64,000 nt of DNA from Nonomuraea soli. Its GTDB lineage: Bacteria > Actinomycetota > Actinomycetes > Streptosporangiales > Streptosporangiaceae. Made by a program: the position numbers and the translations under genes. The stretch covers positions 542,915 through 606,914 of the forward strand of contig NZ_JACDUR010000007.1 of NCBI RefSeq assembly GCF_013761175.1, in the 5' to 3' direction. The notes under the pieces are model-generated. The model worked only from the letters and a program-made list of their open reading frames with translations. It ran no database searches and was not told the origin of the DNA. This document shows, piece by piece, positions 23,553-33,368 of the stretch (positions within the stretch are counted from its first letter, which is position 1; each line of letters begins with the position of its first letter).

Positions 23553-25166
23553 CTATTCTCCGGCCTCCAGCTTCGCCAGGCGGTTCTCGTACATCCGGAT
23601 CACCTCGGGGCGGGCGGTGGTGGCCTGCTCGTAGGTGATGAGCTCCTGGACCTGGATGGCGGTCTTGCCGCGCATCCTGGCGCGCAGGGAGGCGACCGTC
23701 AGCTCGGCGTAGCCGGGCATCGGCTCACCGGTCGTGGCGGCCACGGCATCGGCCAGCTTGGCACCGGACGCTTCGGTGTGTGCCGGGGCGGGGGCCTCGG
23801 TAGTGGCCGCTGCGGTGGCGTCTGCGGTGGCGTCTGCGGTGGCGTCTGCAGGGGCCTCCGCAGGGGTCGTCGCCTTCGCGGCGGCCTTGCGCGTGCGCGG
23901 CTTGGCGGCGGCCGGCTTGGCGGCGGCGGGCTTGGCGGCGGCGGGCTTGGCGGCGGCGGGCTTGGCGGCGGCGGGCTTGGCGGCGGCGGGCTTGGTGGCG
24001 GCGGGCTTGGTGGCGGCGGGCTTGGTGGCGGCGGGCTTGGTGGCGGCGGCGGCGCCGGTCTCGGTGGTCGCTTCGGTGGCGGTTTCGGTGGCCGCTTCGG
24101 TGGTGGCCTTGGTGACGCGCCTGGTGGCCCGAGCCTTGGCGGGCTTGGCCTCCGCCGCCTCGGGGGCAGCGGCAACGTCGGACGCAGCGCTGGCTTCGGG
24201 CGCAGCGCTGACGTCGGTGCTGACGTCGGTGCTGGCGTCGGTGCTGGCGGCGTCGGCGGTGGCCTTCGGCTTGGCCGTGGCCCTCGGCTTGGCGGCGGCT
24301 CGGGGCTTGGCCGGGGCCTTCGCCTTCGGCTTCGCGGGAGCGGCCTCGGCAGCCGGCTCCGCTGCGCTGGCCGCCTCAGCGGTCTGCTCTGCTGCGCTCG
24401 GTGCGGCGGCAGGCGCGTCGGCGGCGGACGGCTCGGCGGCGGACGGCTCGGCGGCGGGCGTCTCGGCGGCGGGCGTCTCGGCGGCGGGCGTCTCGGCGGC
24501 GGGCGTCTCGGCGGCGGGCTTGGCCGTGGGGGCGTCCTCGGCGGGTGCCTCAGCAGCCTTGGCCTTCGTGGCGGCGGGCTTGTCGGCCTGCTCGGCAGCC
24601 GCAGCCGCAGCCGCCTCTTCGGCCTCGGCGGCCTTGGACCTCTCCGCCGCAGCCTCGGCGACCGCTTCGACGACGGCGATCTCGGCGGCGAGGGCGGCGG
24701 CGACGGCGGAGGCCTCGGAGGTCTCGGAGGTCTCCGCGTCCTTGGGCTCCGACGCTGCGGCGGCCTTGCTCCCGGCAGCGGGCGTGTCCGTGGCCTTGCC
24801 CTCGGTGGCCTTGGTCTCCGACTCGGGCGCGGCCGCCGTCGTGTCCTGCTTCTTCGCCGGGGCGAAGATGACCGGCTCGGGCTTGCCCGCCCCGTTGGCG
24901 TCCTCCGCCGCCGAGGGGCGGGGAGCGAAGATGACCGGCTCGCGGCGCGCGGGCTTGTCGTCGGTGCGCTCGGTGAGCTCGGCCTCCTCGGCCTCCTCCT
25001 CGCGGCGGGAGCCTCCGGTGATGGAGTTCTTCACCCGGTCGACGAGCAGCAGTGCCTGGCCGGCGGCGCTGAGCGTGCCCTGGACGATGGCGAGCGGGAT
25101 CTCCTTGATCTTCTCCTTGTCGGTGATCGTTTTCCCGATGTTCTTTATGAATTCGCTGAGGGACAT
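23553..25166 (-). CDS. Expanded lipid-droplet-associated-type protein with Ala/Lys/Pro repeats
   Basis: The ends of this 537-residue protein look conserved. They are an N-terminal amphipathic segment (IPLAIVQGTLSAAGQALLLV) and a C-terminal helical module, GYAELTVASLRARMRG through ITYEQATTARPEVIRMYENRL. This pair, and the position between xseA and ispH, match the small actinobacterial 'lipid droplet-associated' proteins. Here about 400 low-complexity residues are inserted between them: an acidic Ala/Glu region, PAAET repeats, and ten tandem AKPAA/TKPAA units that look like histone H1 tails. The insert may bind DNA or polyphosphate; this is inference. ATG has GGGAG eight bases upstream. Confidence 0.75.
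   Translation of the reverse strand: MSLSEFIKNIGKTITDKEKIKEIPLAIVQGTLSAAGQALLLVDRVKNSITGGSRREEEAEEAELTERTDDKPARREPVIFAPRPSAAEDANGAGKPEPVIFAPAKKQDTTAAAPESETKATEGKATDTPAAGSKAAAASEPKDAETSETSEASAVAAALAAEIAVVEAVAEAAAERSKAAEAEEAAAAAAAEQADKPAATKAKAAEAPAEDAPTAKPAAETPAAETPAAETPAAETPAAEPSAAEPSAADAPAAAPSAAEQTAEAASAAEPAAEAAPAKPKAKAPAKPRAAAKPRATAKPKATADAASTDASTDVSTDVSAAPEASAASDVAAAPEAAEAKPAKARATRRVTKATTEAATETATEATTETGAAAATKPAATKPAATKPAATKPAAAKPAAAKPAAAKPAAAKPAAAKPAAAKPRTRKAAAKATTPAEAPADATADATADATAAATTEAPAPAHTEASGAKLADAVAATTGEPMPGYAELTVASLRARMRGKTAIQVQELITYEQATTARPEVIRMYENRLAKLEAGE
23899..24048. repeat. Ten-unit 15-bp tandem repeat inside the lipid-droplet-type gene
   Basis: Ten in-phase 15-base units run from 23899 to 24048: six of the ggcttggcggcggcg type and four of the ggcttggtggcggcg type. 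On the coding (minus) strand they encode AKPAA and TKPAA. Because the unit is a multiple of three, copy-number changes would alter protein length without frameshift. Confidence 0.9.
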
Positions 25167-25269
25167 GTGCCGACTCCCTGAGATGTTTCGGGGCGGGGAC
25201 GTGCTATCGGACAGTCAGTTTCGCAAACGCTGTGTGTCGATCGCGAACTGGCGGTTTGGTCGCTCCACG

Positions 25270-25275
25270 TAGCAT
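25270..25275 (+). promoter_or_regulatory. -10 element of ispH
   Basis: TAGCAT lies six bases before the ispH ATG, which fits a leaderless transcript. AGGAAC between the box and the ATG could act as a weak ribosome site if transcription starts earlier. Confidence 0.45.
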
Positions 25276-25281
25276 AGGAAC

Positions 25282-26250
25282 ATGGAGCCTCAGACCCCCA
25301 CTGCCACCCGACGCGTCCTAGTGGCCAAGCCTCGCGGTTACTGCGCGGGAGTCGACAGAGCCGTCGAAGCGGTGGAGCGGGCGCTGGAGCAGTACGGCGC
25401 GCCGATCTACGTTCGCAAGCAGATCGTTCACAACGTCCACGTGGTCAAGACCCTCGAAGCCAAGGGCGCCATCTTCGTCGAGGAGACCGAGGAGGTCCCT
25501 GAGGGCGAGATCGTGGTGTTCTCGGCCCACGGTGTCTCGCCCGCCGTCCACCAGGAGGCCGCGCAGCGGCAGCTGCGCACGATCGACGCCACCTGCCCGC
25601 TGGTGACCAAGGTCCACAACGAGGCCAAGCGCTTCGCGAACCAGGACTACGACATCCTGCTCATCGGCCACGAGGGCCACGAGGAGGTCGAGGGCACCTC
25701 GGGTGAGGCCCCCGACCACATCCAGCTCGTCGACGGCCTCGACTCCGTCGACCGTGTCACGGTGAAGGACCCCTCCAAGCTGGTGTGGCTCTCGCAGACG
25801 ACCCTGTCGGTCGACGAGACCATCGAGACCGTCAACAGGCTCAAGGAGCGCTTCCCCACCCTCCTCGACCCGCCGAGCGACGACATCTGCTACGCCACGC
25901 AGAACCGTCAGGTCGCGGTGAAGGAGCTCGCCGCCGAGTGCCAGCTGGTCATCGTGGTCGGCTCGCAGAACTCCTCCAACTCCAAGCGTCTCGTCGAGGT
26001 GGCCAAGGATTACGGCGCGGACGCGTCCTACCTGGTCGACTACGCCGCCGAGATCCAGGACGCGTGGCTGGAGGGTGTGACCACGGTCGGCGTCACCAGC
26101 GGCGCCTCGGTGCCCGACGACCTCGTCTCCGACGTCCTGGCCCACCTGGCCGCGCGTGGTTTCGGCGACGTGCAGGAGGTCGAGTCGGTCAAGGAGAGCA
26201 TGCGTTTCGCCCTGCCGCACGAGCTCCGCAAGGATCTGCGCGCGGGCTGA
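25282..26250 (+). CDS. ispH: 4-hydroxy-3-methylbut-2-enyl diphosphate reductase
   Basis: The enzyme makes IPP and DMAPP in the last step of the non-mevalonate isoprenoid pathway. In the 322-residue protein the three cluster cysteines are Cys21 (RGYCAGVDRA), Cys105 (DATCPLVTK) and Cys203 (DICYATQNRQ). The substrate-binding SAHGVSP and SQNSSNS motifs are also present. Length and motifs are complete. It is divergent from the lipid-droplet-type gene and convergent with the next membrane protein gene. Confidence 0.97.
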   Translation: MEPQTPTATRRVLVAKPRGYCAGVDRAVEAVERALEQYGAPIYVRKQIVHNVHVVKTLEAKGAIFVEETEEVPEGEIVVFSAHGVSPAVHQEAAQRQLRTIDATCPLVTKVHNEAKRFANQDYDILLIGHEGHEEVEGTSGEAPDHIQLVDGLDSVDRVTVKDPSKLVWLSQTTLSVDETIETVNRLKERFPTLLDPPSDDICYATQNRQVAVKELAAECQLVIVVGSQNSSNSKRLVEVAKDYGADASYLVDYAAEIQDAWLEGVTTVGVTSGASVPDDLVSDVLAHLAARGFGDVQEVESVKESMRFALPHELRKDLRAG

Positions 26251-26275
26251 TCGTCTCTGGCCACGGGCGCGACGG

Positions 26276-27199
26276 CTAGAAGGTCGCGTCCGTGGCGGAG
26301 CGGACCAGTTCGATGTACTCCCCGCGTGTCAGCCGCATGGTCTCCAGCGTGAAGCCGTTCGTCGTGGCGAAGTGGTCGAGTGCCGCCAGTGGCCAGTTGC
26401 CCGGCAGGTGCTGCCGCACGCCTTCGTGGTCGTCGACGATGAACAGCCCGGTCAGGTCGTCGTAGGTGTAGCGCACCAGGCGCAGCCCTTGGTCGTGGAC
26501 GGCCGGCAGGGTGTTGGCGCCTCGCCTGACTTGGACGCATCCCACTTTGACGACGATGTTGATCCCGCCCGGCGGGCCGAACACCCTTCCCGACGTGACC
26601 TTGCGCCGGTGGTGTCGCACGAACAACGGCTCCAGGAGCCTTCTGACCGGCCCGAAGACGAGCAGCAGCGGGCTGAAGAGCAGGGCCGCCAGTTTGGCGT
26701 CCAGGAGTTCGAGCGCGATCCTGCCGATCCACAGGATCGAGCGCCAGACCTGCCAGGCGCCGATCGAGATCGTGTAGATCATGGCGCCGGCCATGGCGAT
26801 CGAGGCGGCGATGACTAATCGTCTGCGCAGGGGGCTCGGCGGCGTCGGCGCCACGCCGGTCAGCCGTCTCCAGCCGGGTGCGCGCCGCGCGAGCCGTACG
26901 GGCACGTCCATCTCGCGCATGACCGTGAAGCAGAGCCCGGCGTCGGCGGCGAAGTCTCTCAGTTCGCCCTGGAGCCATTCGCCTGGCAGGTCGAGCAGGA
27001 CCAGGCCGTCGTGGTCCAGGAGGGCCAGGCCGTACAGGTCGCCGCCCGCGTGCTCGTGGTGGTAGTACGCGAGAGTGTCCGGGCGCAGGCGTAGGTCCTC
27101 GCCCAGCACGTTGATCGTCAATTTGCCGTCATCCCACGACATCACCGTGCTCGGTGGTGCCGCCGCGCCGTCTGCCCCCTTGAATGGCGTCACTTCCAT
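26276..27199 (-). CDS. Hypothetical protein with two central membrane segments
   Basis: I do not recognise this 307-residue protein. Residues ~1-105 form a soluble region (INVLGEDLRLRPDTLAYYHH). Two hydrophobic stretches follow at about 128-150 (LVIAASIAMAGAMIYTISIG) and 165-190. The C-terminal domain has GGINIVVKVGCVQVRRGANT and FIVDDHEGVRQHLPGNWP. The N- and C-terminal parts share phrases such as LPGEWLQGELRDFA and LPGNWPLAALDHFA, which suggests a duplicated domain. It converges with ispH. Confidence 0.65.
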   Translation of the reverse strand: MEVTPFKGADGAAAPPSTVMSWDDGKLTINVLGEDLRLRPDTLAYYHHEHAGGDLYGLALLDHDGLVLLDLPGEWLQGELRDFAADAGLCFTVMREMDVPVRLARRAPGWRRLTGVAPTPPSPLRRRLVIAASIAMAGAMIYTISIGAWQVWRSILWIGRIALELLDAKLAALLFSPLLLVFGPVRRLLEPLFVRHHRRKVTSGRVFGPPGGINIVVKVGCVQVRRGANTLPAVHDQGLRLVRYTYDDLTGLFIVDDHEGVRQHLPGNWPLAALDHFATTNGFTLETMRLTRGEYIELVRSATDATF

Positions 27200-27251
27200 G
27201 ACGCATCACCCCGTCGCCTGCCATGGCCCCCGATGCAGACGATAGATCAGG

Positions 27252-27776
27252 TCACTCCTCGCGGCGAGGGGATCCGTAGACGCGGGGCTCGAAGTAGCCC
27301 TCGGGCTCGGGGGCAAAGGCGGGCTCTGCGCCGCCCCTGCGCGGCTTGGGGACGTCGGCGGTGGTGCGCAGGTCTTCGCGTAGCTCGCGCACGTTGGCGG
27401 GCAGGCCGCGCTTCCACGCGACGGCCAGCACCAGCGCGGATCCGGCGAACAGCCACGGCGCCCCGGCCGACAGCGAGGTGTAGAGGCCGAAGCCCAGCGA
27501 CTGCACGAACGACGGCGCGCCCAGGGCCCGCGCGATCTCCACGGCCAGGGTGGCGCAGAAGAAGATCAGCGGCGGGGTGACCACGAGTGTAAGCAGCTCG
27601 CGCGGGTTGACGAGCAGGGTCGCGAGCAGGGCGCCCAGGACGAACACCGCGCCGACCAGGAGGGGCACGTCGAGCGCCGAAGCCAGGGCGTATCCCAGCA
27701 ATGTCGACAACAGGGCGAGCGCGATGGCGCCGCGGGCGGTCAGCCTGATCGCCGACCGCCTGCCGTACTCACTCAC
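27252..27776 (-). CDS. DUF6542-type membrane protein
   Basis: This 174-residue protein has four to five hydrophobic segments and the conserved-looking LVNPRELLTLVVTPPLIFF. A charged C-terminal tail (REDLRTTADVPKPRRGG) follows. Similar proteins sit between ispH and ychF or rmuC in other actinobacteria. The function is unknown. It begins 12 bases after the rmuC stop on the same strand, so the two are probably cotranscribed. Confidence 0.78.
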   Translation of the reverse strand: MSEYGRRSAIRLTARGAIALALLSTLLGYALASALDVPLLVGAVFVLGALLATLLVNPRELLTLVVTPPLIFFCATLAVEIARALGAPSFVQSLGFGLYTSLSAGAPWLFAGSALVLAVAWKRGLPANVRELREDLRTTADVPKPRRGGAEPAFAPEPEGYFEPRVYGSPRREE

Positions 27777-27788
27777 CGGCCCACCCCC

Positions 27789-29024
27789 TTACCTGCCCAA
27801 CTTACCGTTCGTGTGCGAGACGAGAGACGTTGTTTCCAGCAGTTCGGGGGAGGCGAGGGGCCGGGGCAGGTCGTCGAGCATCTCGGGCTCGTCCAGCTCG
27901 CCCTCGACCACACCCAGATCGTTGAGTTTGCGTGCTGTGACCAGGACGCGGGTTTCGAGCGATCCGACCGTCTTGTTGTAGGCCTCGACGGCGCGGGTGA
28001 GCGCCTTGCCGAGGGAGTCGACGTTGCGCCCCATGGACGACAGCCGCTCGTACAGCTCCTTGCCGAGGTCGAAGACCGCCTTGGCGTTCTCGCTGAGCGC
28101 GGCCTGCTGCCAGGCGTAGTGGGCGGTGCGGAGCATCGTGATCAGGGTGGTGGGGGTGGCGATGTGCACGCGGCGGTTCATCGCGTACTCCAGCAGCGCC
28201 GGGTCGCGCTCCAGAGCCGGGGCCAGGAAGGCCTCGCCGGGGATGAACAGCACGACGAACTCGGGTGTCGGGCTGAACGCCTGCCAGTAGGCCTTGGACG
28301 AGAGCTGGTCGACGTGCTGGCGCAGGTGCTTGGCGTGGGCGTCGAGGCGGGCGCCGGCCTGGAGGTCCTCGTCGGAGGAGGCGGCCTCCAGGTAGGCGGC
28401 CAGCGAGACCTTGGAGTCGACGACGATGTTCTTGCCGCCGGCGAGCCGTACGACCATGTCGGGACGCTGCGCGCCCTCGGTGACCTGCTCGTCGAAGTCG
28501 CAGTAGCGCTGCATGCCGGCGATCTCGGCGACGCGGCGCAGCTGCAGCTCGCCCCAGCGCCCGCGGGCCTCGGGACGCTGCAGGGCGCGCACCAGGGCGC
28601 TCGTCTGCGAGCGCAGCTGCTCGTTGCTCTGTCGTACGAGCTGGAGCTCCGTCTTGGCGGCGCGCTGGCCCGCCTCCGCCTCGCGCAGCTGGGTCTCGAC
28701 CCGGGCCAGCGCCTCGCGCAGCGGCTGGACCAGGTGCTCCACCGCCTGCTTGCGCTGCTCCAGCTCGCCGGAGGCCTCGGCGCGGCTGGCGGCCAGGCGG
28801 GTCTCGGCCAGCTCCAGGAAGCGGATGTTGTTGACGTCGAGCGCGCGAGTGGACAGCGCCTGGAAGCGCTCGGTCAGCTGCTCCTCGACGTAGACGAGCT
28901 TGTCGGCGGCGGCCTTGGCCCTGGCGTCGGCCTCGGCGATCCGTACGGCCGAGCGGGTCCGCGCGATCAGGAAACCGATGGCGAGACCGACAGCCAGGCC
29001 GAGCAGAATCGAGACGACATCCAC
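27789..29024 (-). CDS. rmuC: DNA recombination protein RmuC
   Basis: This protein of about 411 residues has an N-terminal membrane helix (VVSILLGLAVGLAIGFLIAR), a long coiled coil, and the RmuC nuclease-like domain with EARGRWGELQLRRVAE, NIVVDSKVSLAAYLEA and EFVVLFIPGEAFLAPAL. RmuC limits recombination at inverted repeats. I chose GTG at 29024 so that the membrane helix is N-terminal, as in relatives; an upstream ATG at 29120 would add 32 polar residues. Confidence 0.9.
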   Translation of the reverse strand: MDVVSILLGLAVGLAIGFLIARTRSAVRIAEADARAKAAADKLVYVEEQLTERFQALSTRALDVNNIRFLELAETRLAASRAEASGELEQRKQAVEHLVQPLREALARVETQLREAEAGQRAAKTELQLVRQSNEQLRSQTSALVRALQRPEARGRWGELQLRRVAEIAGMQRYCDFDEQVTEGAQRPDMVVRLAGGKNIVVDSKVSLAAYLEAASSDEDLQAGARLDAHAKHLRQHVDQLSSKAYWQAFSPTPEFVVLFIPGEAFLAPALERDPALLEYAMNRRVHIATPTTLITMLRTAHYAWQQAALSENAKAVFDLGKELYERLSSMGRNVDSLGKALTRAVEAYNKTVGSLETRVLVTARKLNDLGVVEGELDEPEMLDDLPRPLASPELLETTSLVSHTNGKLGR

Positions 29025-29120
29025 CTGATCGATGATGACACCCGTCCCCGCGTGGGTCTTTTCGACACGCCTTGCTCGTTCCGCTTGTGCGCCGACACTT
29101 CTGTCACTCACAGTACACAT

Positions 29121-29819
29121 ATGGTTACCGGCTTGCGCATGATCGTCTCAATCGCGGCGACCGTGGCGGTCGCCGCGGCGGCCGTGGCCCTCGTCGGAGC
29201 CTCACTCGCCGGACGTGCCGAGGAGGAGCCGCCTCCCGCCCGGCCGCAGCTCACCCTCCGATGGGCGGAAGGGTCGTGTGCCAGCCGTACGGGATCGCGG
29301 TTCGACCTCGTGCCCTGCGACGCGGGCGTGGCCACCGTGATCGCGATCGCCGATCCGTGCCCCGCCCAGACCGACCTCGTCGTCGACATCGGGCAGGGCC
29401 GTACGGCCTGCCTGCGCAACCACCGCGCCCCGCACCCCGGCGACCCCGGCATGGGCGGCGGCGTCGTGCGGGCGGGCGACTGCGTGACGTCCGACGGGCG
29501 GGAGCGGCCCTGCGCCGCCGAGGGCTGGTACGGCAGAGCCGTCGCCGTGGTGCCCGAGCGGTGCCCGTCCGGCACCCGTGACGCGCTCGAACTCTCGGGG
29601 ACCGTGGTGTGCCTGGGCGAGGGCGGCGCGGTGCCGGCCGTCGGCGACTGCGTCGGCAGGCCGCGCGACGACAGGGTGTCGAGGGTTCCCTGCGCGTCGA
29701 AGCAGGCCTGGGCGCACGTGACGGCCTTCGCGGAACGGCCGTCCGCCTGCCCTGACGGCTCGAACCGCTACCTGACGAGCACGCACCGGCCGCTCACCTG
29801 TCTACGGGTAAACTTCTAG
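29121..29819 (+). CDS. Membrane-anchored protein with three LppU-like cysteine repeats
   Basis: This 232-residue protein has an N-terminal hydrophobic helix (about 8-32) that serves as signal or anchor. Three similar repeats of about 55-60 residues follow. Each opens with a G-[SD]-C motif (GSCAS, GDCVT, GDCVG), then Pro-Cys, then a third Cys, then [AVT]-Cys, giving twelve cysteines and probably six disulfides. The pattern resembles the LppU/SCO3897 lipoprotein family, but there is no lipobox. The function is unknown. Confidence 0.68.
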   Translation: MVTGLRMIVSIAATVAVAAAAVALVGASLAGRAEEEPPPARPQLTLRWAEGSCASRTGSRFDLVPCDAGVATVIAIADPCPAQTDLVVDIGQGRTACLRNHRAPHPGDPGMGGGVVRAGDCVTSDGRERPCAAEGWYGRAVAVVPERCPSGTRDALELSGTVVCLGEGGAVPAVGDCVGRPRDDRVSRVPCASKQAWAHVTAFAERPSACPDGSNRYLTSTHRPLTCLRVNF

Positions 29820-29864
29820 GCGCATCGCAGTCATCGGCTCATGAGGCCGACCTAAGGAGGGCTC

Positions 29865-30941
<1,077 letters not shown>

Positions 30942-31007
30942 CGATTCCACGTCAACCACTCGGGGCTCCCCGGCGTCCAATCGTCACAGACGAATCGGAG
31001 GGCCCCC

Positions 31008-31319
31008 ATGATCCGCCGCATACTCAGCAGGCGCCGACCCACGCTCGTGGGCATCAGCCTGGAGGAGGAGCTCGCGCTCCTCAGGGTCGAGCTCATGTAC
31101 GGCCTGCGCGTCAGCCGGGATGCCTACCTGCGCCGGAAGATGGACGAGCGCGAGGAGCTCACCCGGCGGTTGCACGGGCAGGACCCCGCGGAGTTGCTCG
31201 CCGAGTTGCGGGGGTGTCTGGAGCGGGTCGCCCCCCGTAAGGCGGTGGTGTCGGGCAAGGTCGTCGACTTGCACGCCCGGAGGCGGACTTCGCAGGCGGG
31301 GGACCCGGAGCCCGCCTGA
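31008..31319 (+). CDS. Small hypothetical basic protein
   Basis: This 103-residue protein is mostly helical and rich in Arg and Leu (LEEELALLRVELMYGLRVSR, RRKMDEREELTRRLHGQD). It has no membrane segment or recognisable motif. The ATG has CGGAGGG nearby. It lies 66 bases after ychF in the same direction and may be cotranscribed. No function can be assigned. Confidence 0.6.
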   Translation: MIRRILSRRRPTLVGISLEEELALLRVELMYGLRVSRDAYLRRKMDEREELTRRLHGQDPAELLAELRGCLERVAPRKAVVSGKVVDLHARRRTSQAGDPEPA

Positions 31320-31345
31320 GTCGCTTCTCCGCGCCGGCCGATGGC

Positions 31346-31954
31346 TCACGAAGCGCCCAGCGCCTCCAGCTCATCGGCCCGGCGCACGTCCTTGGGCCGC
31401 CCCACGGCCCGCCTCATCGCGATCAGATCCTCCCGCGCGACGTAGCGAACCTCGATCCCGCCGCCCGCGACGACCACCGCCCGCTCCAGGAGCTCCGCCA
31501 CTCTCAGCTCCCCCCAGGGCAGCGCCGGCGTGCAGCAGTCCCCGCTGGCGCCCGCCGTCGTGAACTGCACCTTGGGCCGCAGGAACGACTCCGGCTCGCA
31601 CGGCACCGGTGCGCCGTCGTCGTCGTTCAGCACCGCTCCCACCGACACGAAGGCCGCCGCGAGGGCGGCGGCTTGGCCGGGGTCGCCGTCCCACAACAGG
31701 TCCAGGTCGCCGGTCAGCTCGGCGGACCCGTGCATGATGCCCGCCACCTGACCGATGACCACGGCCCTGGCCCCGTGGCCGTGCAGGGCCTCCAGGAGCG
31801 GGAACGGGTCGAAGCCGCGGGCGCTGTCGGTGCCGATGGTGCCGATGGCGGGGTCGGCCTCCTCGTGGTGGAGGCCCGTGGCCGCGCGATTACGGACGAG
31901 TTCGCGGGTACGGGCGACCGCGTCGCGGAGCCGTACGAGGGGATCTTCGTTCAC
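31346..31954 (-). CDS. Predicted minimal nucleotidyltransferase-like protein
   Basis: This protein of about 202 residues contains a nucleotidyltransferase-like pattern: AVVIGQVAGIMHGSAELTGD followed by LDLLWDG, where the two Asp in DLDLL would hold the metal. AbiEii-type antitoxin/toxin proteins and DUF6036-like proteins share this layout. A cell-surface or partner gene is not visible. GTG at 31954 gives a sensible N-terminus; the frame is open to 32038. Function is tentative. Confidence 0.62.
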   Translation of the reverse strand: MNEDPLVRLRDAVARTRELVRNRAATGLHHEEADPAIGTIGTDSARGFDPFPLLEALHGHGARAVVIGQVAGIMHGSAELTGDLDLLWDGDPGQAAALAAAFVSVGAVLNDDDGAPVPCEPESFLRPKVQFTTAGASGDCCTPALPWGELRVAELLERAVVVAGGGIEVRYVAREDLIAMRRAVGRPKDVRRADELEALGAS

Positions 31955-32315
31955 GCCGTCATCCAACACCACGGTTGACCGGCGTCCCCGGTCGTGGTGC
32001 GCTGGGAGGAGAGCGGCATGGTGTGACCCCGAGCACACCCATCATGCCCTGGATTGGGATGGTATCTGAGCCCTATGGACAGCATTACCTGACTGTCGAG
32101 ATACGGGCTTGACAGCATCGCTCCAGGTCGAGCGCATTTTCCACGGTAATCGGACAGGGAAGGGCACTCCGAGATGTCATGCAGACTCGGTTTGCTCCGG
32201 CACGGCGATGCCTGCAGCATGGGCGTGGCTTTCCTGGAAGAATTGCCGCGACAGGTAATGTGACATCTTCAGACCGCGCCGGGTCCCGATGGGGACGGCG
32301 CGAGCGGAGGGCGTG
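31955..32315. other. Intergenic region upstream of the secretion-like operon
   Basis: This 361-base stretch has lower GC than its neighbours and no convincing gene. A TTGACA (32109-32114) resembles a -35 box, but no clear -10 follows at normal spacing. Near-perfect 8-base inverted copies, AGATGTCA (32172-32179) and TGACATCT (32261-32268), flank about 80 bases. It probably carries the promoter and control sites of the long operon that begins at 32316. Confidence 0.45.
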
Positions 32316-33323
32316 ATGGCTCGAAGGTCCACTGTCCAGCACGATCCCCGGATCGCTGGCGACCCCGAGCTTTCGGCGCGCCCGGAAACGTCCAACTTCG
32401 AGTCCCGCAGGTCCGCCAGGCGAGGGTGGTCGGGTGGCGGCGGGCGCTGGCTGGTGGCGACGGGCCGGGTCATTGTGTGGGCGTTGATCCTGGTCGTTCT
32501 GGCCAATGGGGTCGTCGCCATTGTCACCAGGTTCACTCAACCGCAGAGCGCTTCGTCGGGAAATGTCGGAAATGAGAAGAATCCGTTTCCGACAGAGGCC
32601 GCGAAGGCCTTCGCGGTGCAATTCGCGCACCTCTACCTCGACCTGAATCCCGCCGAGCTGTCGATCAGGGCCGCCAGGCTCAAGCCGTACCTGTCGCCGC
32701 AGGCCACCGAGCAGTTCGGGTGGGACGGTTACGGGCGGCTGCAGGCGGCCTACCTCCAGCCCGCGGGCGTGGAGACGATCGACTCGAACAACGTCGTGGT
32801 CACGGTGAGCTTCCAGTCGGGCGACAAGCGCTACCAGGCGGCCATCCCGCTCGTGTGGGACGGCAACGGCCGGCTCCCCGGCTTCGCGGTCTCCGGCCAG
32901 CCGGGCATCCTGCCCGCTCCCGCTCCCGCGGAGCTGCCGGTCGTGGCCCAGCTCGACGCCGACGAGGTGGTCGAGGCGGAACTGCGGCCCCAGCTGGCCG
33001 AGTTCTTCGGAGCCTACGCCTCCGGCGTGCAGCTGCAGCGCTACCTGGCCACCGACACGAACCTGCCCAACCTCGGCGGAGCGTTCACCTTCGTCGAGCT
33101 GAAAGACCTCGTGGTACCTGTGGGGGATGCCACCAGCCGAGACATCCAGGCCGTAGTGGTCTGGGGCGTTCCGGGCGCGAGCGGCCAGTCCGTGGAGCCC
33201 ACGCCCGCCGACCCGAGCGCGATGGCGGGTCGCCTGGAGCAGGCCTACCGTCTCACCGTCGTGAAGCAGGGCGACAAGTGGTACGTCAAGGCCATTCGCG
33301 GCGCCGGCCGAGCCGTTGGATAG
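32316..33323 (+). CDS. TcpC/VirB8-like conjugation-type assembly protein
   Basis: This 335-residue protein has a cytoplasmic basic N-terminus, one membrane span at about 45-70 (WLVATGRVIVWALILVVLAN) and an extracytoplasmic part that reads as two NTF2-like halves. It includes AFAVQFAHLYLDLNP and LRPQLAEFFGAYASG, as in TcpC of Gram-positive conjugation systems. It would be a scaffold of the channel. The ATG at 32316 follows GGAGGG. First gene of a seven-gene colinear operon. Confidence 0.75.
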   Translation: MARRSTVQHDPRIAGDPELSARPETSNFESRRSARRGWSGGGGRWLVATGRVIVWALILVVLANGVVAIVTRFTQPQSASSGNVGNEKNPFPTEAAKAFAVQFAHLYLDLNPAELSIRAARLKPYLSPQATEQFGWDGYGRLQAAYLQPAGVETIDSNNVVVTVSFQSGDKRYQAAIPLVWDGNGRLPGFAVSGQPGILPAPAPAELPVVAQLDADEVVEAELRPQLAEFFGAYASGVQLQRYLATDTNLPNLGGAFTFVELKDLVVPVGDATSRDIQAVVVWGVPGASGQSVEPTPADPSAMAGRLEQAYRLTVVKQGDKWYVKAIRGAGRAVG

Positions 33324-33368
33324 AAGCACGGCCGTGCTGCTGATTGGTACCCCCCGGGAGGACGAGAA

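Noticed and set aside
23340..25181. Long plus-strand frames rich in Gly/Leu or Ala/Val across the lipid-droplet-type gene
   Set aside because: They are antisense readings of a GC-rich repeat region and have no ribosome site, domain or non-repetitive sequence.
32172..32268. 8-base inverted copies as ends of a small mobile element
   Set aside because: The repeats are short, no target-site duplication or transposase is present, and an 8-base match at this distance can arise by chance.
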